Assembly: GCA_029224185.1 (NCBI GenBank)
Contig: CM055189.1
Location: forward strand, 22,682,055-22,746,054
Direction: 5' to 3'
Length of the DNA: 64,000 bases
Source: Karalla daura
Lineage: Eukaryota; Chordata; Actinopteri; Chaetodontiformes; Leiognathidae
Shown: positions 39,601 to 49,143 of the stretch, in pieces
How positions within the stretch are numbered: position 1 is the first letter of the stretch
How the letters are laid out: each line of letters starts with the position of its first letter
Notes under the pieces: generated by a model
The model's input: the letters and a program-made list of their open reading frames with translations, nothing else
Database searches by the model: none
What the model was told of the DNA's origin: nothing
Made by a program: the position numbers and the translations under genes

Positions 39601-42600
39601 TAAGCCCAACTGAAAAGTGACTAAAGTCAGTTTTTGTCCTTGTGTACACATCTGAGCTACAGTTAGATCAACTGTCAGTCATTTGTTTGATCCTAACCCC
39701 ACGAATTGGAAAATGGATTTTAAATATGACATTGGGAGAAGTATTAGACACTTACACTTGACTAGAGTGTTCTCAAGGCTTTGAGGAAACAGCCATTTAA
39801 TACAGCACGAACGAATCATATAAATAATGGGTCAAATGACTGTGTTTACTGTAACAAGATCATTTTAACCTGACTGTTTTGTTTCTCTTTTGATGCTGTT
39901 AGTATTTTAGCCCACAATTTGTAGTTGTATTTTCACCAGAGGATGAAGAGTAATAGGACAATGCTGGGATTGACACATAAATCACGTCCACCTCAAATAC
40001 AATGACAAAAACAAAACAAAAGGTTCCACTCACTGGAAGACACTGGGTCCAAACACGGTGGCCAGGTTGAAGGCAGTCATCCGGTTTTCCTTATGGTGGC
40101 TCTCGACCAGGGTGAGGAAGTGGCAGAGGTAGCGGAGGAGGCTGTGGTGGACGTCTGGAAGCTGCTGGAGCAGGTCTTTCATGTCTGACCAGGAGACATC
40201 ATCACCGCCACACTCTGGAGACACACAGCACATTACAGAGCAGGTTAGAGGCTGAGGCACTTCCATATATCATTTGTTTTTAGCCGTTGTTCTTCCGTGT
40301 TCACTGAAAACTGGAATCACGCTTTGGCACTTGAAATAGCTGTTCCTCAACAAAGATACCCTCCTGGACTCTTTCCACACATAAATAAAGGACCAAGAGC
40401 CAAATGATGAGTGACACGTCTGATTTTCACTTTTGGAGCATGAAATTATGGAAAACAGACAGACTTGAAACTGAATAGCATTCAAATCCTAAATTAAGCT
40501 AAACAAAGCTGCTGCTTGTTTCCAGCAAGTAGTGGTGCAGTACAGTAGCTGCATCCACCTGCCCTCTGCGACATCTAATCTTGAGTTGTGGTAATGAGTA
40601 ATACGTGAGCATTAGAGCAAAGAGCCGGAAAATATGTTGATGCTATTACTTTAGGTACATAATTGGGTCAGAGTTGGATAAACGGATATGACCACTGATC
40701 CTGAATGAATGAGTGACGCAAACGTTCTGTGTGCGTGCGTCTACGTGAGAGTGTGCGTGCTGGGTGTGTGCGTGCGTGTGTGTGTGTGTGTGTGTATGTG
40801 TGTGTGGGGTGAGGGGCGAGGGGCGGTCACTGGCCAGAGTAGCGATCACATTCACAACTTCTGCTTTAGGCCGCCGGGCAAAGCTACTGTAAGACGAAGT
40901 GCGTTTGAGAGTGCGTAAGCGTGATTAGTTCAGTCCATGGTCACACGTGAGGGTGTTTTTTTTTCCTTTGGTTTGTTTTTCCGCGAGTGGCTTCCAAATC
41001 ACTTACTTACAAGTTCGTCATTAGACGAACACACGGGAATGAAAAACTAGAGACTGATTTAAAAATGGTACAATGGTGTTGGTGTTGCAATTGATTTTAT
41101 TTTCTGCAGCAATATATTGAGAATCAGCATCTATAGAGATGAAAATGTGTCACATTCTGTGTTACTTCACTTTTAAAACAGCATCCTTTTTCAGGAATTA
41201 CCACTCAACTGCACAGAGTTATAGGTAAATTGACCTAGTTACAAATTGTGTACGCAAACAGAGATTGGTACAAATATTAAGAGCGACTATGATACACTCA
41301 AACTATGATTTTAAAGATGAGACGAAAAATGAACAAAACACCACAGCTTTCAGCTCTCATGGTTTAAAAATTAATTAGATGTTGTTTTCCTCTAGAATCT
41401 CATTTTAGTCCTGCTTTACTCACAGAACTGAGAGGTGGAGCCACTCATAGCCAAACTTGATCTGCCTATCCTTCCTTCTTATCCTAAGTGTACAATTAAA
41501 AGCTTTACATTTGCCAAATATGGGTTACAAGGTCAGCTAAGGTCAGTTAATCTAAATCATTTCAGCGAGTAGCTATAGACATATTTTGTACCAAATGCTT
41601 GGTACAGATGACCACAGTCAGTTTCCTAATAGTAAATTTCAGGACCTAAAGATAGCTTTGCGTGCAACCTGTGACCAAGAGTGCCAGAGCCAAGACCCAG
41701 ATAGTCACTCAACTCGTGCGGATATTAATACCATTCACTGGATTTGAGATGGCGGTCATAAAATAAAAAGGTCAACCCTGATCTACTAGGGATGTCAAGA
41801 TAATTAAGGAGAAGCAAACTGTAAGTGCATTACTATCTCTGTCTCTCACCTTGGTAGTGATGTATCAGTGCCTGCTGGACAGGGGCATCTACCAGACCCT
41901 CGGGCAGATCCCTCAGGTACTTTTTCAGCAGGCTGGCCACCGTACACGAGTCTGATTCAGAGACGAGGTCCACGTGCTCTCCGTTCTCCAGCCGCTGTTT
42001 TAGGGTCTCCACTGCCCGCACGTTCCCATTCACTCTGAATAGACCTTCCTGATTCAAGGCTGGAGCACAGAAACCAGAGAAGTGTTTCAATGAACACATG
42101 CTGGGATAATGTCTACAGGCTACAGCACACTCCTTCAACGCTGTCAGGGTACAAAGCAGGTAATGGATGGAAAACTGTCCTAGTCTGATATGGTCACACT
42201 GTTGTCAATCACTGGGTGACTTTTTGCCATGCAGTTAAAAGTGTTGCGCTCTAGTGTTGGTGCTTGTAATGTGTCTGAGTGATTGGCATGGTTGCCTCAC
42301 AGCCAGAAGGGCCCTGGACCTTTGCCCTGTGTCTGCTGGAACTGGCTCCAGCAGAGCCCTCCACACCGGACGATACAAAGTGGGATGGATGAAAATATGC
42401 CATGAAAATATCATTGTAAAACACGACTGACAACAGAGAATCATGAGCAACCTGTGCCTGCAATCCAAACTATGTAAAGGCTGGCAGTCTGGAAGCCAAG
42501 CATTGACTTGCATTTTATCTGAACTCCTTTTGGTATGGTATATTTTAGCTTATTGTAGTTCTCTGAGTCCATCACTAGATGTCACTTCAGCATGGTTTTC

Positions 42601-45600
42601 TGCTGACTTTCTGGCATTCAATGCACAATACACGTCTTTCGGCAGACATTTGAATTTTCTTTCTACCAAAGAAACTGTTGAAAGGAGAACAGGTAATGTC
42701 TCCTGTGTGTTATCAAAAGCAACGGGACGAAAACCTGGCGGAAGAACAAAGAGCCAGAGCAAACGTGACCAACACAGCGGCGCTTTCCTCGGAGCTGAAC
42801 TTGTGTGTAAACACGGCCATGCTACGGAGACCGTTTGAAGTGACAAAGAAAGGGACCTGTCGGCAGAACAGGTCGAGGAAAGCGCTGGGAAAGACTACCG
42901 TCAAAGACGCGACGGTGGTGTCGAGGAACATCTCTGCCTTTACCGTGGCTGTGGTTTTCAGTTCATAACGGGTCAGTTCCACCGGCTTACACTGACATCT
43001 GGCGGTCTCATGAGGAACTGTGAGGTCTGACGAAGTAGGTCAATGCAACGTACCATTCTTATTCATGATATTGTGCTTTTTACCATATTCATCCACCCAT
43101 ACCCGCTTTGTACCGAATTCCAGTTAACTGTCTACTTCTAGCTCACACAGGGCTCACACAGCTCCCACACTCGACTGTCCTTCAGTCCATCACTGGACAC
43201 ACACCGTTCACTCTCTCACTCACACCTAGGGATGATTTAGAGTCTCCATCGACCTTAATGCGTTTTTTTGTGACTGTGGAAAGAAAACAGAATACACGCA
43301 GAAAACCCATTCCAGACGCAAACAGCGCACATAGATGGCCAGGGCCAGGACACAAACCAGCGACCTTCTTTCTGTGAGGCAACAACACTGACCACAGTAC
43401 TACTACAAAATTAAAATGTCATTGTTTGATTTTAAGTCCAGTGTACTAATTGTATTGTCAGAGAAAGTTGTTGCGTGTCATTCAAAAGTAATCGTTGCTG
43501 TGTGGTAATGTGTTGCTAAGTGCAGGTTGAGAAATAGCCTGCAAGTGCATTACGTCTTAACTACATTGCACACAGCAACACAAGTGTTGCTTAATTTCCT
43601 ATACGATGGACTCTCAGAGTCCAAACACATTGCACATGTTTGATATATAATCAGTGAATAGGAACAAATGGAGTGATACTAAACATATTTAAAACATAAC
43701 AGAATGAAAATAATAAAAAGGTTGAAGTCATTGTAGCAGACAAAACAAAACAAAAAACTTAATGAAAGCCATAAAGCTAGTTTCAATGAAAGCAGTCGCT
43801 GTCATTATTTTCATCCTCACCATGCTTGAGCAGATGCTCCACCATCTTGCGCACCACCAGAGGTACACCGTCCCTCACCAGGCCCTTCTCCTGCAGCTCA
43901 CACAGCGAGACTCCAAACAGCCTGGTGTGCCTGCCTGTCCTGGCTCGCAGTAGAGGCATCTGCACCATGTTCTTCATGTCCTCCTTCACCTGCACGGCTG
44001 TCTTGTTGTGCTGCAGGAAGCGGAGCAGAGGGCAGCAGTCAGCCAGTGACACCACAGAGGAGCATCAGACGGCCACCGCAGAGGCAGCCGTCCTGGAGGA
44101 AGGAGGCTCAGTCAGCTCCATCAGAAGGTGTGAGTGCTGAACGATGCTGCTGGTGGCGGCGCTGGGTGTCTCTCTGGAGCCCATACGCACACCTCCCGCA
44201 GCCCTGGTGACGTGCACGTAGAGAACTGCGTGCACTGAGGGCCGAGAGGACTGGCTCTGCAATGTGTTGCTACGACAAATATCAGGTTACCATGCAACAC
44301 CTTTGCACACATGCACCTGCTCAAATAGACTTACACACATGCAGCAGACACAAGTGAAGTGATGGTCAGCTCTCCTTAACAGTGATAAATATCCATTTGG
44401 ATGCCTACATGTGGACACGAAAGACTAGCACAGTAAAGGGTTTCACAGGAGACATTTCTGAGAAAACTTTTTGTGCCTTTTGAAAGTCTGAAACCTAGGT
44501 AGACGAGACAGTGACGCAAAAGAGATGTTTTCAATCTTTATATGTGTGTGAATATTTGTGCTCCAGTAGTAGAAAACTTGTGCAGATCCTTTGCTTAAGC
44601 AAAAAGTAGCAGTAATATTTAATAACTAGAGCTGTACATAAACAAAACAGAACCACAATCATATGGAAAATATCCCGATGTGCACATTAAATGTCTAAAC
44701 TAAATGATTACAATGCATGTTGCTATATCCGTCTGTCCATTGTCTTACCCCCAGTGCTGTCATGGGGGTGTGCTGGGGCCTTTCTCCATCTCACATAATG
44801 TATGTATGTTTTTGCACTGTGGGGGAACCCAGAGTACCCGAAGAAAACCCACAAGAAAGGAAAAACAAGAAAGTGCAATACTTTGCCCTAAGAATGTATA
44901 GGGGTATGTACAGGGTACAGTATTACTGCGCCTTAAATGCAAACCTGAGTCCCGTCTCCTCAGAGGACACACCTTTCTAAACCAGTCTAAATATATATAT
45001 TTATTGAGTTTTTTCACCAGCTGTTCAGTGTGTTTTATCTGATAGCTTGTCAAAGCAAACAGTGCCACATGCTGTCTCCATCTCCACGTGCAGATGCTCA
45101 ACACACACTCTCATTGTCTTCGTCTGAGTGTAAACACTGGGAGTGCACAGAAATCTCCATGTGATGAAACAACACTTGTGGAGTGATTTCTGACTGCACA
45201 AAGTGCTGCGGTAGAACTCAGTTTTTCTCAGCTTGTGTCGTGAAGACAGCTAGAAGCCGAAGGCAGGATTCAAAGACTGGGTGAGGAGGAAAAGACTTCC
45301 TGCGCTGATTCAGGGCAAGTCGTGTCCATGGCTACGGTTCCACCATGTGACGGCCCAGAGTTCAGTGATCCAAACAAGTGAACTGACCCAGACGGTGAAA
45401 TGAGAGGCCCGGTGGTGAGGTCCACAGTGACATGGTGTCCGGGAGGCACAGGAGGGTGGTGGACAGGATGGAGCACTGAATGTATTCCCCACGTGGCCAC
45501 TTGTTTTGGCAGACTGTGTGCAGGCTGGTCAGCTGATTAAAGCCCCCCTCACAGATGGTGCTGCCAGCCCTAAGGAGACAAGGTCTTTACCATGGCAGAT

Positions 45601-48201
45601 GCTCTGAAAGAGTTAATACAGAGCGCATCTGAGACCCTTCATTGGCAGAGTCATTTCAGACAAGACTTGCCGTTAAAGTCCTTTGATGAGTGTCCAATAG
45701 TTGATTGCTCTAGTTAGATTCTAGCTCCTTCATGCTTGGACAGAGATTTAGAGACAGTTAGAGATGCACCATTCTCTTTATCATACCTTGCTAAAGGATC
45801 AGGTGTGATCAGGTGAAGATACTAGTAGTCGTCAGACGTTTGCATCAGTGCTACATAAATTAGAAAACTACATTTTTATCCACTCTAAATCAGTCAAAAT
45901 TTATTTATGGGGGCAATCAATATTTGTTTAGTACAGAAGAAGAAAATTCTATCTCTTTTGAAATCCAAATCATATTCATCATATTTATTTCCTAGAGGAT
46001 TTTTTTCAAGCCAGCATTTTCTGTGTCAATCAGCGAGTCTAACTTGCAATAGCAGTGGTCGGTAACAATGTTAGTAGGTCACTGTAAGTAACCGCACAGC
46101 CTCCATCTGGCTCCAGTAGTACTACGACTCATGCAGGTGTTAAAGAGTTAAGCCGGTCTGAGCAAGGTGTGATGGTGTAGGCTCACTCGGCAGATGCCCA
46201 CCTAAATCTGTCTTTACTATTATGCACACAGCACTCACGCTGTCAACTCTCTCTCTCTCTCTCTATCTCCCTCTTACACACACAGGCGTGAGTGCTTACC
46301 TGTCACATCCATGTGTCAGCCCTGTCCCCCACAGCTGTCTCAGCAGCCTCATCACCCCTGCCTTGTCCCTTGTGTCTCCCCAACCAATCAGCTCTCTCCC
46401 ATTTTTCCTTGCCCGTGCGTCTGTACCTTGGTGGCAGTTCAGTCTTTGTTAAGACTCCTGTGAAACCTGTCTACCTGCCGTGATTGTGTCTACATACACA
46501 GTTGTCCTTGTAATGGATTTCTCACTTACCCTAACATTAATCCAAGGCATCCTCGTAAAAATGACATGATGTACCTGTGGGGTCCAGGATTTTTGGTCCC
46601 CACAAAGTTTCTGCATCTTACAGTGTCCAGGGATATAGACAAACATGCTGTTTATGTGGTGCTGGCCTTACATTTGTTTTACAAGTCTGCATTCACAACT
46701 GCATGTCACCATAAACACATGGCACTTAAAGTGTTAAAGTGCTCTGACAGTGATCCACAAGAGACAGCTGAGGGCCTCCTATACACTTTCCAACCTGTCT
46801 CTTTGTACATTTAAAGTCCATTTGTATAAATAAACAATAAGGCCTGTGCCATGAGTGCAAGTGATTGTGATAGTGGATGACAACTTCCTTAATCATTACA
46901 TACTGAGGGTCGGTTTGGAGATAACAAATATAAATTTGTGTTTCCATCCTCACACCAGAGCTGAGCTGTTTGACACATGTAAAGCCCCGCAGGCCACCTC
47001 GCAAACACTTAACTACTTGTTGCTATGTTGGTGTGAAGGTGGTTAACAGTAAAATCCGTCAACACTGCTTTCACCAGAGAGCCCCTTTCCTTTATGCACT
47101 GACAGAGTCAGGCTTTAAGGCTTTGTTATGCTGTGCTCTGGGCAGGACTATAACTGTGACCCAAAGCAGAAAACACTACAGGGAAATGCTTCCTGGTGGT
47201 ACCCATTTGCTTCCATTGACTGGGACAGTCAGCTGTGATTAGCCTGATAATCCCCATCTCCTTCTCCCCTCCCCCTTCCTTAAAATATTCTCACACTACA
47301 ACCTCTGACAGTGCGAAACCCATTGTCAAGGGACTGTTGAGGGACTCTGGGGGCTACAGTGACTGCTCAAAGCCTGCCCTGTCCTGCTCCCTGAAAAGCA
47401 CCTTTTATCTGAAGAAAATCAACTGTTAAACTGGGGGAAATAAATCGTTTTAAGTGACTTTAAAGAAGGAAACATCAAGTACTCAAGGCCATCTTCCTGT
47501 GTGCCTGAACTAGCTCATGGTGGGGACAGCAAGCCCCAGCATGTGCCCTGCTGCTCCCCCCACTTCTCCACCCCCCACTCCTCCACCCTCCTCTCTGCCT
47601 CTGCCCCTGTGTGGGTGGCCATGAAGCAACTGGTAGCAAAGGCAGCACAGACACCAGAGGCAACAGCTGCTAAACTCAAAGAAACTTCTGACATACATGT
47701 GGTTAAAAATTAAACAGCGAGACTTCTTTAGCTCCCACGTTTTCTATTAAGGATTCTTTGAGGAAAGTGACCTCATTGAGGCACTGGAAAAGAAAGCTGC
47801 TTGGAAAATATTACAGACAGGAAACCAAAGCACACCATGTGTATTTAGCTCTGATTTTTTTTTCTTGTGCACTCCTTCACTGCTGTGAAAGGATGGCAGA
47901 CTTAAAGTTATGCTGCCTGGCAGGGAATCTGCTTTTCCTCAGTGGGCTGCATGCGGAAGTATTCATCCTGGCTGTTCTGGCCATGTATTTTGGAGAGAAA
48001 AGTTTATTCTCAGCAGGGAAAAGAGATTTGTCCCTCCTCACGTCACCGGGGTCCACCCTGAACATTCGTCACAGACACCACTAAAAAAAAGTCCTGTTGT
48101 GCATTCTTTAGCCTTTAATCACAGGTTGAATGGGAAGCCTTTGAGCCAAGTCGGGCTTTGTAGCGTCTACTCACACAGATGGTCAGAGCTCCAGCCCCCA
48201 T
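5936..48201 (-). CDS. fam13a: FAM13A, RhoGAP-domain protein (complete, 23 coding exons)
   Basis: Exons 5' to 3': 48175-48201, 43821-44010, 41850-42059, 40034-40214, 38156-38297, 32168-32415, 26999-27046, 22068-22109, 21756-21947, 20933-21116, 18737-18795, 18338-18380, 14014-14155, 9597-9810, 9359-9500, 9180-9261, 8880-9085, 8656-8739, 8287-8382, 7269-7352, 6399-6595, 6167-6268, 5936-6059. All phases agree and give 1012 codons plus stop. Order: short N-terminus (1-9), RhoGAP (about 35-235, arginine finger R81), low-complexity middle, then the conserved C-terminal half with RSNTLPKSFGSQLEK, ALLYYESIHGRP, KPLYDRYRLVKQIL, GSPSSKRR and a final coiled coil ending LLEVLISKRD. The family is a cytosolic predicted Rho GTPase-activating signalling protein, linked in human to lung and fat phenotypes. 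The neighbour herc3 is convergent, as in human. Exon calls are mine; the donors after 38156 and 32168 are the least certain. Confidence 0.95.
8656..9810 (-). CDS. fam13a: fam13a exons 14-18, conserved C-terminal half
   Basis: Exons 9597-9810, 9359-9500, 9180-9261, 8880-9085 and 8656-8739. Motifs near-identical to human FAM13A: GRLIRQLLEEDSDPMLSPRF, DDTEVPPSPPN, SSSLGSCDDE, RIHVLKKKIHKFEERF, YRPSHSDKVANPEVLRW, RQRSNTLPKSFGSQLEK, LESISKKLQEKREE, RPEDIK, EKVALQKALLYYESIHGRP. The basic-serine motifs RRRSSSLG and RQRSNTLP fit basophilic-kinase/14-3-3 sites (inference; FAM13A is known to bind 14-3-3). The helix LKKKIHKFEERFEEE should form a coiled coil. Third codon positions are strongly GC-rich here. 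Confidence 0.95.
11691..11723. repeat. Poly-G run (33 G)
   Basis: Uninterrupted G33 within fam13a intron 13. Confidence 0.9.
12205..12282. repeat. (GT)n microsatellite, about 39 units
   Basis: Long perfect dinucleotide repeat in fam13a intron 13. Confidence 0.95.
13861..13968. repeat. (GT)n microsatellite with GTGC interruptions
   Basis: Lies about 45 bases downstream (minus strand) of the fam13a donor at 14013; on the transcript it is a CA repeat. Confidence 0.92.
14014..18795 (-). CDS. fam13a: fam13a exons 11-13
   Basis: Exons 18737-18795, 18338-18380 and 14014-14155 encode residues 489-569. The first gives CERAGPDHMETFQKG, parallel to human ERTGPDDFEWMSDERKG. The 43-nt second exon gives KDVSRRDSPPSPPQ. 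The third gives LRMKIQESPVTCD (human TMKIQEHP) and VPRLDLTALTEDNTWG (human VPQSDLTALCDEKNW). Only one frame of the small exons joins without a stop, which supports the choice. The donor at 14013 is followed on the minus strand by a CA repeat of about 100 bases (13861-13968 on plus). Confidence 0.88.
14156..18337 (-). other. fam13a: fam13a intron 12
   Basis: No exon recognised. It contains paired TG and CA microsatellites (15064-15085, 15242-15266), an AT-rich stretch near 16480-16850 with several TAATTG/CAATTA-type sites, a CA/TG-rich segment near 16980-17150, and a CpG-rich segment at about 17590-17960 listed separately. Confidence 0.7.
17590..17960. promoter_or_regulatory. CpG-rich intronic segment with YY1-type motif
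   Basis: Dense CpG content, a YY1-type AAGATGGC at 17643-17650 on plus and a second AGATGGC nearby, then a G-run (17905-17930). CpG density with an AAGATGGC motif is typical of TATA-less promoters. It could be an alternative fam13a promoter or an antisense one; no adjoining coding exon was recognised. Confidence 0.35.
19393..19419. repeat. (GCTCG)n pentanucleotide repeat
   Basis: About five tandem GCTCG units. Confidence 0.85.
20015..20200 (+). repeat. Degenerate tRNA-derived SINE-like element
   Basis: Has a B-box-like GGTTTGATCCC at the start, then CTTGATGTCAAAGTATCCTT and GGGCA, and near the end GTGAATGGG and TGTAAAGC. This pattern recurs in many teleost introns as a tRNA-headed short repeat. 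The copy is diverged and its ends are approximate. Confidence 0.5.
20933..27046 (-). CDS. fam13a: fam13a exons 7-10, central region
   Basis: Exon 26999-27046 encodes SQEEEKERPISPFYM, close to human SQEDERPLSPFY. Exon 22068-22109 encodes NHLSPVYCRPDVV. Exon 21756-21947 encodes MDRTIRSTVERHLF, QSSEDSE and SARQRRRHQREQ, matching human ERTIRSAVEQHLF and SARQRRRQSKEQ. Exon 20933-21116 encodes RTNKENIPSS and HKPRKLKYSPMLAQLSDNQ, matching human NKEN and LSELHDNQ. Phases are consistent throughout. The acceptor of exon 10 has a CAGCAG arrangement, allowing a one-codon choice. This part has no catalytic domain and looks largely disordered and basic/serine-rich. Confidence 0.88.
21117..21755 (-). other. 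fam13a: fam13a intron 9 (about 640 nt)
   Basis: AT-rich intron, no feature recognised beyond the splice sites. Confidence 0.7.
24430..24760. promoter_or_regulatory. CpG-rich intronic segment
   Basis: Many CpG dinucleotides and GGGCCCGGCC-type sequence inside an otherwise AT-rich intron. Candidate alternative promoter or enhancer of fam13a; no TATA box or joined exon was identified. Confidence 0.35.
25434..25468. repeat. (TG)n microsatellite
   Basis: Perfect dinucleotide repeat in fam13a intron 7. Confidence 0.9.
27655..27709. repeat. Poly-G run, G32-C-G22
   Basis: 55 bases that are all G but one. Strong G-quadruplex/i-motif potential and a likely sequencing or assembly weak point. It lies about 600 nt upstream, on the minus strand, of fam13a exon 7 at 26999-27046. 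Confidence 0.92.
29815..30230 (-). promoter_or_regulatory. CpG-rich segment, possible alternative fam13a first exon
   Basis: CpG-dense block. On the minus strand an ATG at 30013 opens a 139-nt frame ending GCCG|GTGAGAAG, a good donor. Its phase does not match the next fam13a exon (26999-27046): joining them reaches a stop at once. It could only be a non-coding 5' exon, or chance. Confidence 0.25.
32168..32415 (-). CDS. fam13a: fam13a exon 6, Pro/Ser-rich linker
   Basis: This 248-nt open segment has acceptor AATCAG and donor GTCAGT, with phases 0 and 2 that fit both neighbours. It encodes a low-complexity region (VKKGKNDGIIQVVPQP, PLRSELRSPSPEVME, RLDLSPTGSSEALS) with little visible similarity to the human linker that follows the RhoGAP domain, though the length is similar. 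The TG-rich stretch just upstream of the acceptor replaces a normal pyrimidine tract. I rely on phase and open frame more than on homology here. Confidence 0.75.
33205..33262. repeat. Short direct duplication of GATTTGGCCTAATT
   Basis: The 14-mer occurs twice about 28 bases apart, in an AT-rich, non-repetitive-looking intron block. Confidence 0.6.
34679..34728. repeat. (CT)n microsatellite
   Basis: Pyrimidine dinucleotide repeat with a few interruptions. Confidence 0.9.
36340..36570. promoter_or_regulatory. CpG-rich intronic segment
   Basis: CpG-dense region with GCGCACGCACGCGCG near 36408-36422. Candidate regulatory island; no exon is attached. Confidence 0.3.
38156..44010 (-). CDS. fam13a: fam13a RhoGAP exons 2-5
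   Basis: Exons 43821-44010, 41850-42059, 40034-40214 and 38156-38297 encode residues 10-250. Motifs in order: VKEDMKNMV, LFGVSLCELQEKGL, VPLVVRKMVEHLLKH, EGLFRVNGNV, VASLLKKYLRDLPEGL, LLRYLCHFLTLVESHHKENRM, NLATVFGP and NICNKIMVKLIQNY. The arginine in GLFRVNG (codon 42034-42036) is the expected arginine finger that completes the GTPase active site in RhoGAPs, so catalytic competence is plausible. Exon 5 ends IIVE before GTGTTG, a poor donor chosen because it keeps phase 0 into the exon at 32415. Confidence 0.92.
38298..40033 (-). other. fam13a: fam13a intron 4
   Basis: Nothing recognised beyond splice sites and AT-rich sequence. Confidence 0.7.
40215..41849 (-). other. fam13a: fam13a intron 3
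   Basis: Contains a TGCG/TG-rich repeat at about 40728-40806; the rest is AT-rich with no feature recognised. Confidence 0.7.
42235..42400 (+). repeat. SINE-like element, internally deleted
   Basis: Begins with a head GGTTGCCTCACAGCCAGAAG and ends with CTGGCTCCAGCAGAGCCCTC and a GGATGGATG-like tail, as in the widespread fish repeat that combines a tRNA-like head with such a tail. The middle is missing. Confidence 0.5.
43085..43400 (-). repeat. SINE-like element, near full length, minus orientation
   Basis: Contains TCACACCTAGGGATGATTTA, then TTTGTGACTGTGGAAAGAAA, then GCAGAAAACCCA, and ends near a diverged reverse complement of the head (CTTTCTGTGAGGCAACAACA). The order fits the same repeat family as 42235-42400, reversed. 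Confidence 0.55.
44735..44860 (-). repeat. SINE-like fragment
   Basis: Contains TTTTTGCACTGTGGGGGAAC then GAGTACCCGAAGAAAACCCA, the internal segment of the same repeat as at 43085-43400. Confidence 0.5.
46556..46645. repeat. Possible MITE-like piece
   Basis: CTGTGGGGTCCAGGATTTTT followed by GGTCCCCACAAAG makes an imperfect inverted repeat. Similar GGTCCCCACA-type sequences recur in fish introns. Family not identified. Confidence 0.25.
48175..48201 (-). CDS. fam13a: fam13a first coding exon (27 nt, MGAGALTIC)
   Basis: The ATG at 48201 has A at -3 and G at +4, a good vertebrate initiation context. The exon encodes MGAGALTIC and ends TGT|GTGAGT in phase 0. This matches the human FAM13A start MGAGALAIC and joins HNKTAVQVKED of the next exon, parallel to human QSKAAVRLKED. 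An in-frame ATG at 44055, upstream of the acceptor of exon 2, could serve a shorter form but reads through a pyrimidine tract that looks like a 3' splice site. Confidence 0.9.
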
Positions 48202-48907
48202 TCTTCCACTGAAGAAATGCCTGTGGAGATGAGGGAAAATTGCTGCTATCTTCCCTCCTCCACCCCTCACTCCTCTTCAGGACTTCTCCCAGGGCTGGGA
48301 ACTCTTTTCAGCCTAAAACGTGCCATCCATAAAACTCCACAGTGGCTCAGCGCAGATGATCCATTGCCCGGAGAGACTGTGTGGAAGTGCTGTCAGTAAC
48401 CGGCAGCCTGTGCAACTCATGAGCACAGATTAGTGCCTGTGTCTTTCTCTTCCTCCCTCTTTATTCCCCTCTCTCCTCCTAGGCTGAAATCTGAGCCCAG
48501 CTCTCCCATTGGCTGTGTGGCCTGGTCATGTGATTAAGGGGTTAAAACCCAAAACTTCAAATCTGTGCCTGCAGGGATTCATCTGCCTGTGACCGAGGCA
48601 GGAAAGGAGGGAGCTTGTATAGCATAAAGCTGGGCCTGAAGAGAAACAACATTTTGGTGCAATAACAAGCAGGAAATGTAGATGTGTGTATTTTTAGCAT
48701 CTAGTTTCCTCGGCAGAACTTTTTTAGTGTTACTTTTGAGTGTTTCACTTTTTAGTTTTGCTTTCACAACTTCCCTAATGATTCATTTACAATCGTGGAC
48801 ACTTCATTCGATCTTTTTGAGCCCATACAGCAATCACCTACAGTGAAACACAGCATAAACCACAGTAAGAGAGCTGCATTAACATGATCAGTGTGAAAGT
48901 TCACAGT
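48202..48907 (-). promoter_or_regulatory. fam13a: fam13a 5'UTR and proximal promoter
   Basis: The whole gap from the upstream gene's poly(A) signal to the fam13a ATG is about 0.7 kb. It holds a minus-strand CCAAT box (ATTGG on plus at 48508-48512, about 310 nt upstream of the ATG) and an E-box of M-box type, GTCATGTGAT, at 48525-48534, a site class bound by MITF/TFE-like factors. No TATA box was seen. The start site is not determined, and an untranslated exon further upstream is possible. Confidence 0.45.
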
Positions 48908-48913
48908 TTTATT
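48908..48913 (-). terminator. Poly(A) signal of the ovochymase-like gene
   Basis: TTTATT on plus, AATAAA on minus, 231 bases past the stop codon (49144-49146). The AT-rich 3'UTR is about 230 nt. Confidence 0.6.
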
Positions 48914-49143
48914 GTAAGGAATTCCAATTATTTTCCATCATTTCTTTTAAATATTTGCCACACATGCTTACAGTAAAAATGTATCAAATATTACACACGA
49001 TATCAAGCAATACAAATTTGTCACTGTTAGGGACGTGTGCAGACATGGCACGGTCTAAACAAAAAGTTACCATTGGAACAAAGTGACAGACAACGAGCAG
49101 ATAAAAAAAAAAAACGGTTCAAATCTCTGTCAAGACCTGAGCT

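Larger units (their letters stand above)
42060..43820 (-). other. fam13a: fam13a intron 2 with two SINE-like remnants
   Basis: Two diverged copies of one common teleost repeat lie in opposite orientations at about 42235-42400 and 43085-43400. The open frames near 42678-42982 on both strands have no recognised protein. Confidence 0.65.
44011..48174 (-). other. fam13a: fam13a intron 1
   Basis: No exon recognised. Contains a fragment of the same SINE-like family (44735-44860) and a short repeat-like piece at 46556-46645. A large first intron is a usual place for enhancers, but nothing specific is supported. Confidence 0.65.

Noticed and set aside
42678..42982. Overlapping open frames of about 90-97 codons on both strands, possible small gene
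   Set aside because: No recognised motif, no splice or codon signal, and inside an intron flanked by SINE-like remnants.
43783..44055. fam13a start at the ATG 44055
   Set aside because: It reads through a pyrimidine tract ending CTGCAG, a good acceptor. The MGAGALTIC exon at 48175-48201 matches the human start and joins in phase.
45270..45500. Open frame in fam13a intron 1
   Set aside because: No domain, no neighbouring exon, no conservation that I can see.
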